A DNA stretch of 64,000 bases from Paraburkholderia fynbosensis (GTDB taxonomy: Bacteria; Pseudomonadota; Gammaproteobacteria; Burkholderiales; Burkholderiaceae): positions 186,001 to 250,000 of the forward strand of contig NZ_CADIKI010000009.1 in NCBI RefSeq assembly GCF_902859935.1. Direction: 5' to 3'. Positions within the stretch are counted from its first letter, which is position 1, and each line of letters opens with the position of its first letter. Shown here one piece after another: positions 43,976 through 53,502 of the stretch. The translations under genes were made by a program, and so were the position numbers. A model generated the notes under the pieces. The model was not told the DNA's origin. It made no database searches and saw nothing but the letters and a program-made list of their open reading frames with translations.

Positions 43976-45928
43976 ATGAAAATATCGTTACCGCCGCCTG
44001 CGCGGCCGAACCGCGTCTACCCGCCGGGCGCGCCGACTCTGCATGGTCTCGCCTCGGTGATTACCGGTGTCGTGGTGGTGTGCGCGTTGTACTTCGGCCG
44101 CGCGGTGCTGATCCCGATTACGCTCTCGGTGCTGCTGAGTTTCCTGCTCGCCCCGCTCGTCCAGATGCTGCGGCGGCTGCATATGGGGCAACTGCCGTCG
44201 ATCTTCATCGCCGTGCTGTTCGCGCTCGCTTCGTTGCTGGCGATCGGCGCGCTGATCGGCGCACAACTGGTGCAGCTGGCCGGCGACCTGCCGCAGTATC
44301 AGGAGGCGATCGAGCAAAAGATCGAAACCGTCCAGCAAAAGACCATCGGCCGCGCGGACACGCTGATGAGCCGCGCCGCCGCGACGCTGCAGCGGGTTGC
44401 GCCGTCCAAGCCGAACCCGCCGCGCCCGACCGGTCGCGCCGCGCGCAACGCGCCCGCCGTGCCGCAACCGGTCGAGGTGCACGAGCCATCACCCACGCCG
44501 ATGCAACTGGCGCAGCGCGCGCTGTCGCCGGCCATCGCGCCGATCGAGACCACCTTCATCGTGCTGGTGGTGACGATCTTCATTCTTCTGCAGCGCGAGG
44601 ATTTGCGCGACCGTTTGATCAGCCTGTTCGGCTCGCGCGATCTGCACCGCACGACCACCGCGATCAACGACGCGGCCGTGCGGCTGAGCCGCTATTTCGT
44701 CGCGCAACTGGGCGTGAATCTCAGCGCGGGCGGCGTCATCGCGATCGGGCTCGCGATCATCGGCGTGCCGGGCGCACTGCTGTTCGGCGTGATCGCGGCG
44801 TTGCTGCGCTTCGTGCCGTACATCGGGATCTGGATCGCCGCGATCCTTGCGGTGTTCCTCGCCGCCGCGATCCAGCCGCAATGGACCATGGCGGTCTATA
44901 CGCTGATCCTGTTCATCGTCGTCGACGTGGTGGCGGGGCAGATCGCCGAGCCGTTGCTGTACGGTCATCGCTCGGGTCTGTCGCCGCTCGCGGTGGTGGT
45001 CGCGGCGATCTTCTGGAGCTGGCTGTGGGGACCGGTCGGCCTCGTGCTGTCGACGCCGCTCACGTTGTGTGTCGTCACGCTCGGCCGCTACGCCGACCGG
45101 CTGAACTTCCTGACCGTGCTGCTCGGCGATCAGCCCGCGCTGACACCCGCGCAGACTTTCTATCAGCGCTTGCTCGCGGACGATCCGCATGAGGCCATCG
45201 TGCAGGCGGAGCGCCTGCTGCGCGAGATGTCGCTGATCGACTATTACGACAAGGTCGCGCTCGAGGGCCTCAAGCTCGCACGCAACGATGCGACGCGCGG
45301 CGTGCTGATGCCGGAGCAGTTGCAGCGGGTCAACGAGGCACTGGTCGATATCGTCGAGAACCTCGAAATCGCGGACGGCCTGCCGGACCGTCTGTCGCGC
45401 GCCGAAGCGGCCGACAGCGCCAGCGCGGTGCTCGCGTCGGCGTCGGCGGATCTTTCGGAGCGCCATGACAGCCACGTTTCGACTCGCCAGCGGGAGACGC
45501 AGGAGATCGACAGAACGTCTGTGCTGTGCGTGCCCGGGCGCGGCGCGTTCGACGAAGTGACGACCGCAATCGCCGTGCAATTGCTCGGCCGCCACGGCTT
45601 CGCCCCGATGATGGCGACGCATTCGGGCTACCGCAGCGCACGCGCCGACGAACCGAGCTTCAAGGACGCGCCGATCATTTGCATCGTCTCGCTCGACGCG
45701 CCCGAGTCACCGCCGTACTTGCGCAATATGTTGCGGCGCACGCGCGAATGGCGGCCGCGGGCGACGCTGGTGCTGGGCGTCGGCGGCCTGCCGGAGGGCG
45801 GCTCGGAACTCGGTGCGACCGGCGCGTCGCACACGTCGCCGACCTTCCGCGCGATGATCGAGGAATGCCAGGCCGCGTTGAGCACGCAGCATCTGCGTCA
45901 GCCGGCGCATGTGGCGCGGGCGGAGTAA
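43976..45928 (+). CDS. AI-2E family permease with long C-terminal soluble domain
   Basis: 650-residue membrane protein. The first 365 residues form the AI-2E (PerM/TqsA) permease: two helices after VYPPGAPTLHGL, a Pro/Ala-rich loop (about 130-180), the helix IETTFIVLVVTIFILLQRED, and the family end EPLLYGHRSGLSPLAVVVAAIFWSWLWGPVG. The remaining 285 residues are soluble: a helical part (about 380-475) and an alpha/beta part (about 520-620) that looks Rossmann-like (VLCVPGRGAFDEVTTAIAVQLL, IICIVSLDAPE, LVLGVGGLPEGG). Substrate unknown. Ends in a strong terminator. Confidence 0.87.
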   Translation: MKISLPPPARPNRVYPPGAPTLHGLASVITGVVVVCALYFGRAVLIPITLSVLLSFLLAPLVQMLRRLHMGQLPSIFIAVLFALASLLAIGALIGAQLVQLAGDLPQYQEAIEQKIETVQQKTIGRADTLMSRAAATLQRVAPSKPNPPRPTGRAARNAPAVPQPVEVHEPSPTPMQLAQRALSPAIAPIETTFIVLVVTIFILLQREDLRDRLISLFGSRDLHRTTTAINDAAVRLSRYFVAQLGVNLSAGGVIAIGLAIIGVPGALLFGVIAALLRFVPYIGIWIAAILAVFLAAAIQPQWTMAVYTLILFIVVDVVAGQIAEPLLYGHRSGLSPLAVVVAAIFWSWLWGPVGLVLSTPLTLCVVTLGRYADRLNFLTVLLGDQPALTPAQTFYQRLLADDPHEAIVQAERLLREMSLIDYYDKVALEGLKLARNDATRGVLMPEQLQRVNEALVDIVENLEIADGLPDRLSRAEAADSASAVLASASADLSERHDSHVSTRQRETQEIDRTSVLCVPGRGAFDEVTTAIAVQLLGRHGFAPMMATHSGYRSARADEPSFKDAPIICIVSLDAPESPPYLRNMLRRTREWRPRATLVLGVGGLPEGGSELGATGASHTSPTFRAMIEECQAALSTQHLRQPAHVARAE

Positions 45929-46230
45929 GGGGCGAGACATACCACCGCGGGTGAAACAGGTGCGTGAGCGCGTGAGCCAATGAATGAATGAAGCCGTGGG
46001 GCGCGTGGGTGCCTCGCGGCTTTTTTTGTTGCGCCGTTTTTGGCGGCGCGGCCGAGGTGGCCAGCCCGCACGGGTTGTACCCAAAATGAGGACAGCCTCA
46101 CGCGCGCCCTCCTGCATACTTCCCTATCGATTCGCACCGCCTTTGCAGAGCCAACCAGCCGCGGCGGGCAATCTGCCGGCATTGAAGCCCCAGCAGCCAG
46201 CTTGCATGGGACCCGAGCAAGGAGACACGC
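45929..46230. other. Intergenic region with terminator
   Basis: About 300 bases. It contains the terminator of the AI-2E-type gene at 45991-46027 and the promoter and AAGGAGA ribosome binding site of the FAD hydroxylase gene. No gene seen. Confidence 0.5.
45991..46027 (+). terminator. Rho-independent terminator of the AI-2E-type gene
   Basis: A 12-bp stem (AAGCCGTGGGGC paired with GCCTCGCGGCTT, two G-U wobbles) with an 8-base loop and a run of seven T residues, 62 bases after the stop codon. Confidence 0.8.
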
Positions 46231-47961
46231 ATGACCCGCCCTTTCACCCCCTATCCGTTCTCGCCTCGCCACTACCCAGGCGAAGTGCCTGCGCTCGTCG
46301 ACGGACGCGACCCTGCAACGAAGGCCGTGGCCATCGTCGGCGGCGGCCCGGTCGGCATGACGCTGGCGCTGGCTCTCGCGCGACAGGGCGTACGCTCGGT
46401 GCTGATCGAAGCCGACGACAGCGTGTGCACCGGCAGCCGGGCGATCTGCATTTCGCGACGCAGCCTGGAGATCTTCAAGCGCCTCGGCGTCGTCGAGGGT
46501 TTCCTGCAAAAAGGCTTGCCGTGGACCGGCGGCCGCAGCTTCTACCGCGACACCGAAGTATTCCGCTTCACGATGCACCAGGACGACGAGCAGTCCCTGC
46601 CGCCGATGATCAACATCGCGCAATATCAGATCGAGCAATTGCTGCTCGACGAGATTGAACGGCACGCCGATCTGATCGAGGTTCGCTGGCAAACCCGCGT
46701 GACGGCTATCGAACAGCTGCCGGACGGGGGCGCCCTGCTCGCGCTGCGTACCGGCCAGACCGGCCACACCGGCACGGCCTGGCAAATGCGCACCGACTGG
46801 GTCGCCGCCTGCGACGGCGGGCGCAGCACGATTCGCGAGGCGCTCGGCCTTAAGCTCACCGGCACCACGTATGAAGGCCGCTACGTGATCGTCGATATCG
46901 AACTGGACAGCGCTCGCGCCACCGAGCGTCTCGCTTATTTCGACCCGCCGTCCAATCCGGGATCGACGGTGCTGGTCCACAAGCAGCCGGACAACGTCTG
47001 GCGCATCGACTATCAACTGCGCGACGACGAAGACCCCGACGCCGCCGTGCAGCCCGAGAACGTGTTGCCGCGCGTGCAGAGTGTGCTCGACGCGATGGGG
47101 GAAACGGGCGCGTGGTCGCCGATCTGGATCACCGTGTACAAGGCCAACGCACTGACGCTCGAACGCTATCGGCACGGCTCGGTGCTATTCGCGGGCGACG
47201 CCGCGCATCTCGTGCCGATCTTCGGCGTGCGCGGCGCCAATTCCGGCATCGACGACGCCGATAATCTGGGCTGGAAACTCGGCTGCGTGGTGAACGGTAT
47301 GGCGTCACCGGATCTGCTCGACAGCTATAGCGATGAACGCGTATTCGCCGCGCGCGAGAATCTCAGCTATGGGATGAAAAGCACCGAATTCATGGCGCCG
47401 CCGTCGTTCGCATTCGATCTGATGCGTACTGCCGTGCTTGGTCTCGCAGATCAGCACGCGGCCGTGCGGCCATTGATCAATCCACGGCAGACGCACGCGA
47501 TTGCGTATCTGCGCTCACCGCTCAATGACGCCGCAGGCAACGCCGCGTCCGACTCGTTCAGCCGCGGTCCCGCACCCGGTACGGTGTTACCCGAATGCCG
47601 CTTGCTCAAGCGCACCGGCGACGGCGCAAGCATGGCGATCCATCTGACCGATCTGCTTGAACCCGGCTTCACCGCGTTGCGCTTTGGCGCGGACCCGGCG
47701 CAAGACGACGCGTGGCAGCAGTTGCAACGCACGCTCGCTGAACGGCGTATTCCGTTCGGGACGATCACGCTGGGCAGGAGCGACGCGCCGTGTTCAGCCA
47801 AGCCGTGCACGATCGATCCAACCGGCCATCTGCACGACATGCTCGACGCGCGGCCCGGCACCGTCTATCTGATCCGTCCCGACGGCCACGTGCTGGCGCG
47901 CTGGCGCGACGGCAGCGCGGCTGACGCGCAGCGCGCGCTGGGTGCGGTGTTGACGATCTAA
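46231..47961 (+). CDS. FAD-dependent aromatic hydroxylase-like oxidoreductase
   Basis: 576-residue class A flavoprotein monooxygenase of the PHBH/MhpA/TfdB fold. FAD-binding GXGXXG-type motif VAIVGGGPVGMTLALALARQG, the DG motif in WVAACDGGRSTIREALG, and the ribose-binding GD motif VLFAGDAAHLVPIFGVRGANSGIDDADNL. The C-terminal thioredoxin-like domain (about 430-576) is typical of phenol-hydroxylase relatives. It would insert one oxygen into an aromatic ring with NAD(P)H. Substrate unknown; the DUF2783 gene follows 21 bases after its stop. Confidence 0.9.
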   Translation: MTRPFTPYPFSPRHYPGEVPALVDGRDPATKAVAIVGGGPVGMTLALALARQGVRSVLIEADDSVCTGSRAICISRRSLEIFKRLGVVEGFLQKGLPWTGGRSFYRDTEVFRFTMHQDDEQSLPPMINIAQYQIEQLLLDEIERHADLIEVRWQTRVTAIEQLPDGGALLALRTGQTGHTGTAWQMRTDWVAACDGGRSTIREALGLKLTGTTYEGRYVIVDIELDSARATERLAYFDPPSNPGSTVLVHKQPDNVWRIDYQLRDDEDPDAAVQPENVLPRVQSVLDAMGETGAWSPIWITVYKANALTLERYRHGSVLFAGDAAHLVPIFGVRGANSGIDDADNLGWKLGCVVNGMASPDLLDSYSDERVFAARENLSYGMKSTEFMAPPSFAFDLMRTAVLGLADQHAAVRPLINPRQTHAIAYLRSPLNDAAGNAASDSFSRGPAPGTVLPECRLLKRTGDGASMAIHLTDLLEPGFTALRFGADPAQDDAWQQLQRTLAERRIPFGTITLGRSDAPCSAKPCTIDPTGHLHDMLDARPGTVYLIRPDGHVLARWRDGSAADAQRALGAVLTI

Positions 47962-47982
47962 CGAAGCAGGAACGACATCATC

Positions 47983-48174
47983 ATGACCGATAGCGATCTC
48001 GACCTCGTCTACACGACGCTCTGCAAAACCCTCACGGCCGAAGGCGAAGCGCAGACGCCGCTTTATCTGGCGCGGCTCGTGCTGCTGTGCATGACCGAAC
48101 TCGACGGCCCACGGCGCGCGCTGTCGCTGATCGAAGCGGCGCGCCTGCCGGTCTCTTCTACGGTCGCCGCATAA
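47983..48174 (+). CDS. DUF2783 family protein
   Basis: 63-residue helical protein (MTDSDLDLVYTTLCKTL...LYLARLVLLCMTELD) of the DUF2783 family, which is regularly found directly after this class of FAD hydroxylase. It is 21 bases downstream in the same operon. Function unknown; possibly a small partner of the hydroxylase. Confidence 0.85.
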   Translation: MTDSDLDLVYTTLCKTLTAEGEAQTPLYLARLVLLCMTELDGPRRALSLIEAARLPVSSTVAA

Positions 48175-48195
48175 CGCGCGGCAAGACGCAAAAAA

Positions 48196-48222
48196 GCCGC
48201 CGTGCGCCAGACGCACGGCGGC
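48196..48222 (-). terminator. Bidirectional terminator
   Basis: An 11-bp perfect stem (GCCGCCGTGCG and complement) with a 5-base loop. On the minus strand it is followed by TTTTTT, ending the ketopantoate-reductase gene; on the plus strand it is followed by a weaker T-rich tail after the DUF2783 gene. Confidence 0.85.
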
Positions 48223-48243
48223 CTGATTTTCAAACGCGCCGCA

Positions 48244-49227
48244 TCACTGCCGCGGATACAGCCCCAACGTGCTCGCATGCAGGCGCGCGAGACCGAGCAG
48301 TGCATCCGTGTAGGGCGTCGGCACCTGCGTCAGTTGCCCCAGTTCGCGCACGGCCCCCACCAGCGCGTCGAGCTCGACCGCCTTCCCCGCTTGCACGTCC
48401 TGCAACATCGACGTTTTCATCGCGCCCAGCTTCAGCGTGACTTCGTGGCGGTCCGCTGGCGCCTGATCGATCGGAATACCAAACCGCGCGCCGATCTCCT
48501 TCGCCTCCAGCATGATGCTCGTCACGAAACCGCGCACCAGTTCGTCACTGAGAATCCGGTCGGTCGTCGCGCCGGTGATCGCGCTGACCGGATTCATCGT
48601 CATGTTGCCCCACAGCTTGTACCAGACGTCGCGCTGAATCTGAGCCGACATCGACGCGTTGAAGCCCGCCGCGATCAGCGTTTCGGTCAGCGCCGCGACG
48701 CGCTCGCTCGCTTCGCCATTCGCCGCGCCGACGATCAAGCCCTTACCCTGGTGATGCCGGATCAAGCCCGGCGCTTCGACGAGGCAGCTCGCATGCACCA
48801 CGCAACCCACGGTCTGCGCGGTCGGAATCGCGGCGGCGATCGCGCCGTCCGGATCGATCGATTCGAGCCGCCGCCCGGCGAAGTCGCCGCCGAGGCCTGC
48901 ACAGAACCACCACGGCACGCCGTTCATCGCCGTCAGCACGGTCGTTTGCGGGCCCAGCAGCGGCGCGATCTGCGCGGCGACCGACGCCATCGCCGGTCCT
49001 TTCACGGCGACCACCACGAGATCCTGCGCGCCGAGGTCGGCCGGCGTGTCGCTCGCGGCGACCTTCACCGTATGCGTGACGCCCCCTTGGATCAGACGCA
49101 AGCCCTGTTCGCGCAATGCAGCGAGCGTCGCGCCTCGCGCCACCACGCCGACGTCGTGGCCGGCCTGCGCGAGCTTGACGCCCATCCACCCGCCGATCGC
49201 GCCTGCGCCGTAGATAACAACTTTCAT
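48244..49227 (-). CDS. 2-dehydropantoate 2-reductase family protein
   Basis: 327-residue ketopantoate-reductase (ApbA/PanE) fold protein. N-terminal Rossmann domain: VVIYGAGAIGGWMGVKLAQAGHDV; catalytic-type Lys in the helical C-terminal domain at KLWGNMTMNPVSAITGAT, with Glu in MLEAKEIGARFG. The true substrate may be another 2-oxo acid, because such paralogues are common and no pantothenate genes are nearby. Next gene upstream on this strand is the class II aldolase, 49 bases away, so the two are probably cotranscribed. Confidence 0.87.
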   Translation of the reverse strand: MKVVIYGAGAIGGWMGVKLAQAGHDVGVVARGATLAALREQGLRLIQGGVTHTVKVAASDTPADLGAQDLVVVAVKGPAMASVAAQIAPLLGPQTTVLTAMNGVPWWFCAGLGGDFAGRRLESIDPDGAIAAAIPTAQTVGCVVHASCLVEAPGLIRHHQGKGLIVGAANGEASERVAALTETLIAAGFNASMSAQIQRDVWYKLWGNMTMNPVSAITGATTDRILSDELVRGFVTSIMLEAKEIGARFGIPIDQAPADRHEVTLKLGAMKTSMLQDVQAGKAVELDALVGAVRELGQLTQVPTPYTDALLGLARLHASTLGLYPRQ

Positions 49228-49276
49228 CGCTTCGATTCCTGGTTAGTCGTGCATGAGTTCGTGGGCCGGTCCCGCA

Positions 49277-50068
49277 TCAATCCTTGTAGCTCGCGTCGAT
49301 GCGATCCACCCGCCGCACCAGCGCGTCGAACACATCCTGCCCCGCGCCGTGCTTCGGATCGAACTGCAACGCATCGCGCGAGCAGCGGATCGCCACCGCT
49401 TCCGGCACCGGCCGCGCTCGGCCCATCGCAAACGTCGCCATCTGGATTTCGCACGCGCGATTGAGCGTCCACAGAACCGCGAAAGTTTGCGGCAAGGTGT
49501 GGCCCCACGCAAGCAGGCCGTGATTGCGCAGAATCACCGCCTGTTTGTCGCCGATATGTTCGATGAGGCGCGGACCTTCTTGCGCATGCACCGTGATGCC
49601 TTCGAAGTCGTGATACGCGACGCGCTCATGCAACTGCGCGCTGTAGAAGTTGGTTTGCTGCAGGCCATCTTCCAGACATGCCACCGCGACGCCCGCCGTG
49701 GTGTGCGTGTGCATCACGCAGTGCGCGCCGGGCAAGCCCTCGTGAATCGCCGCATGCACGACGAACCCGGCGGGGTTCACCGGATACGGCGAGCGGTCGA
49801 GCACGCGCCCCTGCGCATCGATCTTCACGAGATTGCTGGCCGTCACTTCGCTGTAGTGCAGCCCGAACGGATTGATCAGGAACTGCCGCTCGCCGCCGCT
49901 CACGCTCTCGGGTACACGCAACGTGATGTGGTTGTAGATCATCTCGGTCCAGCCGAGCATGTCGAAGATCCGGTAGCACGCGGCGAGTTGCACGCGCGCG
50001 TGCCATTCGTCCGGATGCATGACGGGGGTCTTCGACGGACAGGCCGATTGCTGTTCAACGGTCGTCAT
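49277..50068 (-). CDS. Class II aldolase/adducin family protein
   Basis: 263-residue zinc aldolase-fold protein. The metal-binding His residues are in HCVMHTHTTAGVAVA and the C-terminal NHGLLAWG. Family members act as aldolases, epimerases or decarboxylases on sugar phosphates or small 2-hydroxy acids. The start at 50068 (MTTVEQ) has GGAG six bases upstream; an ATG four codons earlier is also possible. Together with the reductase and the aminotransferase it suggests a small catabolic group, but the pathway cannot be named. Confidence 0.87.
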   Translation of the reverse strand: MTTVEQQSACPSKTPVMHPDEWHARVQLAACYRIFDMLGWTEMIYNHITLRVPESVSGGERQFLINPFGLHYSEVTASNLVKIDAQGRVLDRSPYPVNPAGFVVHAAIHEGLPGAHCVMHTHTTAGVAVACLEDGLQQTNFYSAQLHERVAYHDFEGITVHAQEGPRLIEHIGDKQAVILRNHGLLAWGHTLPQTFAVLWTLNRACEIQMATFAMGRARPVPEAVAIRCSRDALQFDPKHGAGQDVFDALVRRVDRIDASYKD

Positions 50069-50142
50069 CAGGGTCTCCATGGTTGTCGTTCTGCCGGTGC
50101 GTGCAGTCACACCGTGATGCAATTGGCGTGATGCCGTCGCCG

Positions 50143-51342
50143 TTATGCGACCGCCACCACCGCCGCGATCGACGACGCCACATAACCGGCGTTGCGTTCA
50201 TTCAGGCCTGCCACGCACATGCGTCCCGAGCGCAGCACATAGACCGCGAATTCGGCGCGCAGACGTTCGACCTGGCTTTCGCTCAAACCCGTATACGTGA
50301 ACATGCCGCGCTGCGCGACGTAACGCGCGCGCATCACTTCATCGACACGGCCTGCGAGTCCCGCGTGGATCGTGCCGCGCATCGCGAGAATCCGCTCGCG
50401 CATGGTGGCGAGTTCGGCTTCCCACGACGCGCGCAACGACGCATCGGCGAGCACATTGGCCACCAGGCGGGCGCCGTGCGTGGGCGGATTGCTGTAGTTC
50501 GCGCGCACCGCCGACATCAGTTGCCCGAGCACGCGCGTCGCCTCGTCCGCGCTTTGGCACACCACGCTCAACGCGCCGCAGCGCTCACCATACAGCGAGA
50601 AATTCTTCGAGAACGAATTCGCGGCGATCAACGGCACGCCCGCGTCGGCCAGCAAACGCACGCACGCGGCGTCTTCTTCGAGACCCGCGCCGAAACCCTG
50701 GTAGGCCATGTCGACGAACGCGATCAGCTTGCGGCGCTGCAATACCGGCACCAGTTCAGCCCATTGCCCAGGGTTCAGATCGACACCGGTCGGATTGTGG
50801 CAGCACGCATGCAGCAGCACGACGCTGCGCTCGGGCAGGCGCCCAAGCGTGTCGATCATGTCGGCGAAACGCAAGCCGCCCGTTTGCGCGTCGTAGTACG
50901 GGTAGGTGTTGACGGTCAGCCCCGCGCCCTCGAACACCACGCGATGGTTCTCCCAGCTGGGGTCGCTGATCCAGATCTGCGAGGCGGGGAAATAGCGCCT
51001 CAGAAAATCGGCGCCGACCTTCAGTGCGCCCGACCCGCCGATGGTCTGCAACGTCGCGATCCGGCCCGCCGCGCGCGCCTCGCTGCGGGCGCCGAACACC
51101 AGCGCCTGCGCCGCCTCGCGATACTGCGGCAGGCCCGCCATCGGCAGATACGAGCGCGGCCCGATCGAGTCGAGCAGCGCGGTTTCGGCGCGGCGCACGG
51201 CGTCCATCACCGGCAGCTTGCCGGCGTCGTCGAAATAGATGCCGATGCTCAGGTTGACCTTGTTGGGGCGGGGATCCAGTTGAAAATCTTCGTTCAGGCT
51301 GAGAATCGGGTCGCCTGGGTAGGCCGGAATGTGGTCGAACAT
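50143..51342 (-). CDS. Aromatic amino acid aminotransferase (class I PLP)
   Basis: 399-residue class I aminotransferase of the AspC/TyrB type. Typical start MFDHIPAYPGDPILSLNEDFQLDPRPNKVNLSIGIYFDD. The PLP Lys is in AANSFSKNFSLYGERCGAL; the Asn and Tyr positions in HACCHNPTGVDL and FVDMAYQGFGAG fit, and RSGRMCVAGL gives the carboxylate-binding Arg. Probable substrates are tyrosine, phenylalanine or aspartate with 2-oxoglutarate. Divergent from the LysR gene at 51570 with a 227-base gap. Confidence 0.92.
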   Translation of the reverse strand: MFDHIPAYPGDPILSLNEDFQLDPRPNKVNLSIGIYFDDAGKLPVMDAVRRAETALLDSIGPRSYLPMAGLPQYREAAQALVFGARSEARAAGRIATLQTIGGSGALKVGADFLRRYFPASQIWISDPSWENHRVVFEGAGLTVNTYPYYDAQTGGLRFADMIDTLGRLPERSVVLLHACCHNPTGVDLNPGQWAELVPVLQRRKLIAFVDMAYQGFGAGLEEDAACVRLLADAGVPLIAANSFSKNFSLYGERCGALSVVCQSADEATRVLGQLMSAVRANYSNPPTHGARLVANVLADASLRASWEAELATMRERILAMRGTIHAGLAGRVDEVMRARYVAQRGMFTYTGLSESQVERLRAEFAVYVLRSGRMCVAGLNERNAGYVASSIAAVVAVA

Positions 51343-51569
51343 GGCAAGTCCTTGAATGCGGCTTCGAATGGCGCTTTGAATGCGCTTCGAATGGCCTCGA
51401 TGTGGCCTGATCCGATGCGGATGATGCGCCGCGTGGCGCACGACAGGGTCAAGCGGAAGTCTAAGCGGCTTTCGATTCGTGCGTCGATCCGGCAAGTGTC
51501 GGCCACGAGGCCGCCACGCACAATCAATCGATTTTTCACGATTCGTAAGTTTTTCTTTAGAATCGCCGG

Positions 51570-52517
51570 ATGCCACTCACACGCGTCACTCTCCGGCAAT
51601 TCGAAGCGTTTCTCGCCATCGTCGATCTGCATAGCATCGGCGCGGCGGCGCAACGGCTCGGGCTCACGTCGTCCGCCGTCAGCCAGTTGCTTGCCGAACT
51701 CGAAACGGAACTCGGCTTCCGGCTGTTCGACCGGACCACGCGGCGCGTCAATCTGTCGAGCGCGGGGCAGGATTTTCTGTCGTCGGCCGAATCGGTGCTG
51801 CGCCACGTGCGCGCGGCCGCGCAATCTGCCGACGACATCCGCAACCGCGCCGCCGGCATCGTCAGAGTGGGCGCGCCGCTGGTGCTCGCGGCCACCGCGT
51901 TGCCCGCGGCCATCGCCGACTATGCGCGCGACAAGCCGAAGGTAGTCGTGCGGATTTGCGACACCGTGGTCGAGCAACTGGTGGAGCGCGTCGAGAGCGG
52001 CGACGTGGACCTCGCCATCGGCCCGGACCGGCAAAGCGGCACGCGCGTGCGCTGCGAGCCCGCGTTCGCGAGCCCGTGGGTGATGTGGTGCGCGCCGAGC
52101 CATCCACTGAGCTCGCGGCGCCGTGTGCAGTGGCAGCATCTGCGCGACGTGCCGATCGTCGCCACGGGCCGCGACCACGAGCGCGCCGTCGGGCAGATGC
52201 TCGCCAAGCTGCCGGTCGAAGCCCGCATCATTCCGGTGGACGTGGTGGACAACGTCACCACCGCGTTCGGCCTCGCGTCGCAAGGGCTCGCCGTCACGCT
52301 CGCGCCGGCCTACGTCGCGCCGCTCGCGCGCACGTTCGGGCTGGTGATGAAGCGCATCGTCGATCCGGAAACGATTCGCGAGGTGTGCGTGTACCGTTCG
52401 ACGGAACGCGCGCTGTCACCGCCCGCCGACGGTTTCGCGGACTTCCTCATGTCCTGGCTCAAACGCTGGGACCGTGAAACTCAGGCCGATGGGCGTGCAA
52501 AGCGCGCAGCGCGCTGA
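51570..52517 (+). CDS. LysR-type transcriptional regulator
   Basis: 315-residue LysR regulator. DNA-binding domain: VTLRQFEAFLAIVDLHSIGAAAQRLGLTSSAVSQLLAELETELGFRLFDRTTRRVNLSSAG. Effector domain about 92-300. It is divergent from the aminotransferase gene, which is its likeliest target. The effector is not predictable. The C-terminal tail is basic. Confidence 0.92.
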   Translation: MPLTRVTLRQFEAFLAIVDLHSIGAAAQRLGLTSSAVSQLLAELETELGFRLFDRTTRRVNLSSAGQDFLSSAESVLRHVRAAAQSADDIRNRAAGIVRVGAPLVLAATALPAAIADYARDKPKVVVRICDTVVEQLVERVESGDVDLAIGPDRQSGTRVRCEPAFASPWVMWCAPSHPLSSRRRVQWQHLRDVPIVATGRDHERAVGQMLAKLPVEARIIPVDVVDNVTTAFGLASQGLAVTLAPAYVAPLARTFGLVMKRIVDPETIREVCVYRSTERALSPPADGFADFLMSWLKRWDRETQADGRAKRAAR

Positions 52518-52574
52518 GCATGGCCGGGGCTGTGATCGTCGACGTGCGCCGACGCAAGACGAAGCGAGGGCGGC

Positions 52575-53393
52575 TCAGGCCCGTTCCTGCTGCATGCACA
52601 ACGCGAACAACTGCCGCTGGCTGGAGATGCCGAGCCGTGCATAAGCGCGCTTCTGATATGTGACGACGCTCGCGGGCTTCACGCCCATCCGCGCCGCGAT
52701 TTCCACGGCGCTCGCGCCTTCGAGCGTGCCGCGCAGCACGTCGAGTTCGCGCGGGGTGAGTTGCGGACATGCGCGCCGAACGCGCGCGAGCATCGCGGCA
52801 GCCGGGCCTTGCTGATGCTGCCCGTTAAGCGCGTAATGGCTTTTCGCCGCATGGGCGAACAGATGCGCGACGCTCTCGACGTACTCCAGCTCGCCCGCCG
52901 CAAAACTGCCGTACGCGCTGTCGCGATACAGATTAATCGACAGCCAGACGCTGTCCACCGGCCGCATCAGCAACGACAGGCGGTCGGACACGTTGGGCTG
53001 CGCATAGCAGGCCGCGCGGTAGGCTTCGTTTTCGATCTCTTCGCTGCGCTGCTGATGCAGCACCAACGCGTCGCGAGCCTGCGCACGCGGCGCGCGGCCG
53101 ATAATCGCGCGATTGCCGTCGAGCGCGTAGAAATGCGTCGCGTAGCGCTCGGCCACGTCGCGCAGAAAACGGCCGCCGCGATGATCCGCGGCCGACACGG
53201 TGCGCGGACGCGCGTCGAATTCGTACGCAAAGATGGTGCACTGCGAAACCGGTAGCGCATCGCCGACGGTTTTCAGCATGCTCGCCGCGAGCGCATCCGC
53301 GTCGGGCTGCGAGATCGACATGACTAGCTCGGTCGCGCGCGCGGTGCTGATCTGTCCGCTTCGGTGAGGTGGAGCGATGCGCCAGGAACGCAT
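52575..53393 (-). CDS. LuxR-type helix-turn-helix regulator
   Basis: 272-residue regulator with a C-terminal LuxR-type DNA-binding domain (about 210-268: CPQLTPRELDVLRGTLEGASAVEIAARMGVKPASVVTYQKRAYARLG). The N-terminal 200 residues have no receiver or clear autoinducer-binding motif; they contain predicted mixed alpha/beta structure that could be a GAF-like sensor. The start at 53393 is chosen as the first ATG before the sensible N-terminus. It follows the signalling operon on the same strand, 109 bases downstream. Confidence 0.83.
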   Translation of the reverse strand: MRSWRIAPPHRSGQISTARATELVMSISQPDADALAASMLKTVGDALPVSQCTIFAYEFDARPRTVSAADHRGGRFLRDVAERYATHFYALDGNRAIIGRAPRAQARDALVLHQQRSEEIENEAYRAACYAQPNVSDRLSLLMRPVDSVWLSINLYRDSAYGSFAAGELEYVESVAHLFAHAAKSHYALNGQHQQGPAAAMLARVRRACPQLTPRELDVLRGTLEGASAVEIAARMGVKPASVVTYQKRAYARLGISSQRQLFALCMQQERA

Positions 53394-53502
53394 GATGAGA
53401 TTCGGGTCGCGCTGCGTGGATTCGGGTCCGGCAAGCGTAGCACAGCGCGACCGGGAGCCGGCCGTTCGCGCGGCACAGCGATTCACGCGCCGCAGCGCGC
53501 CT

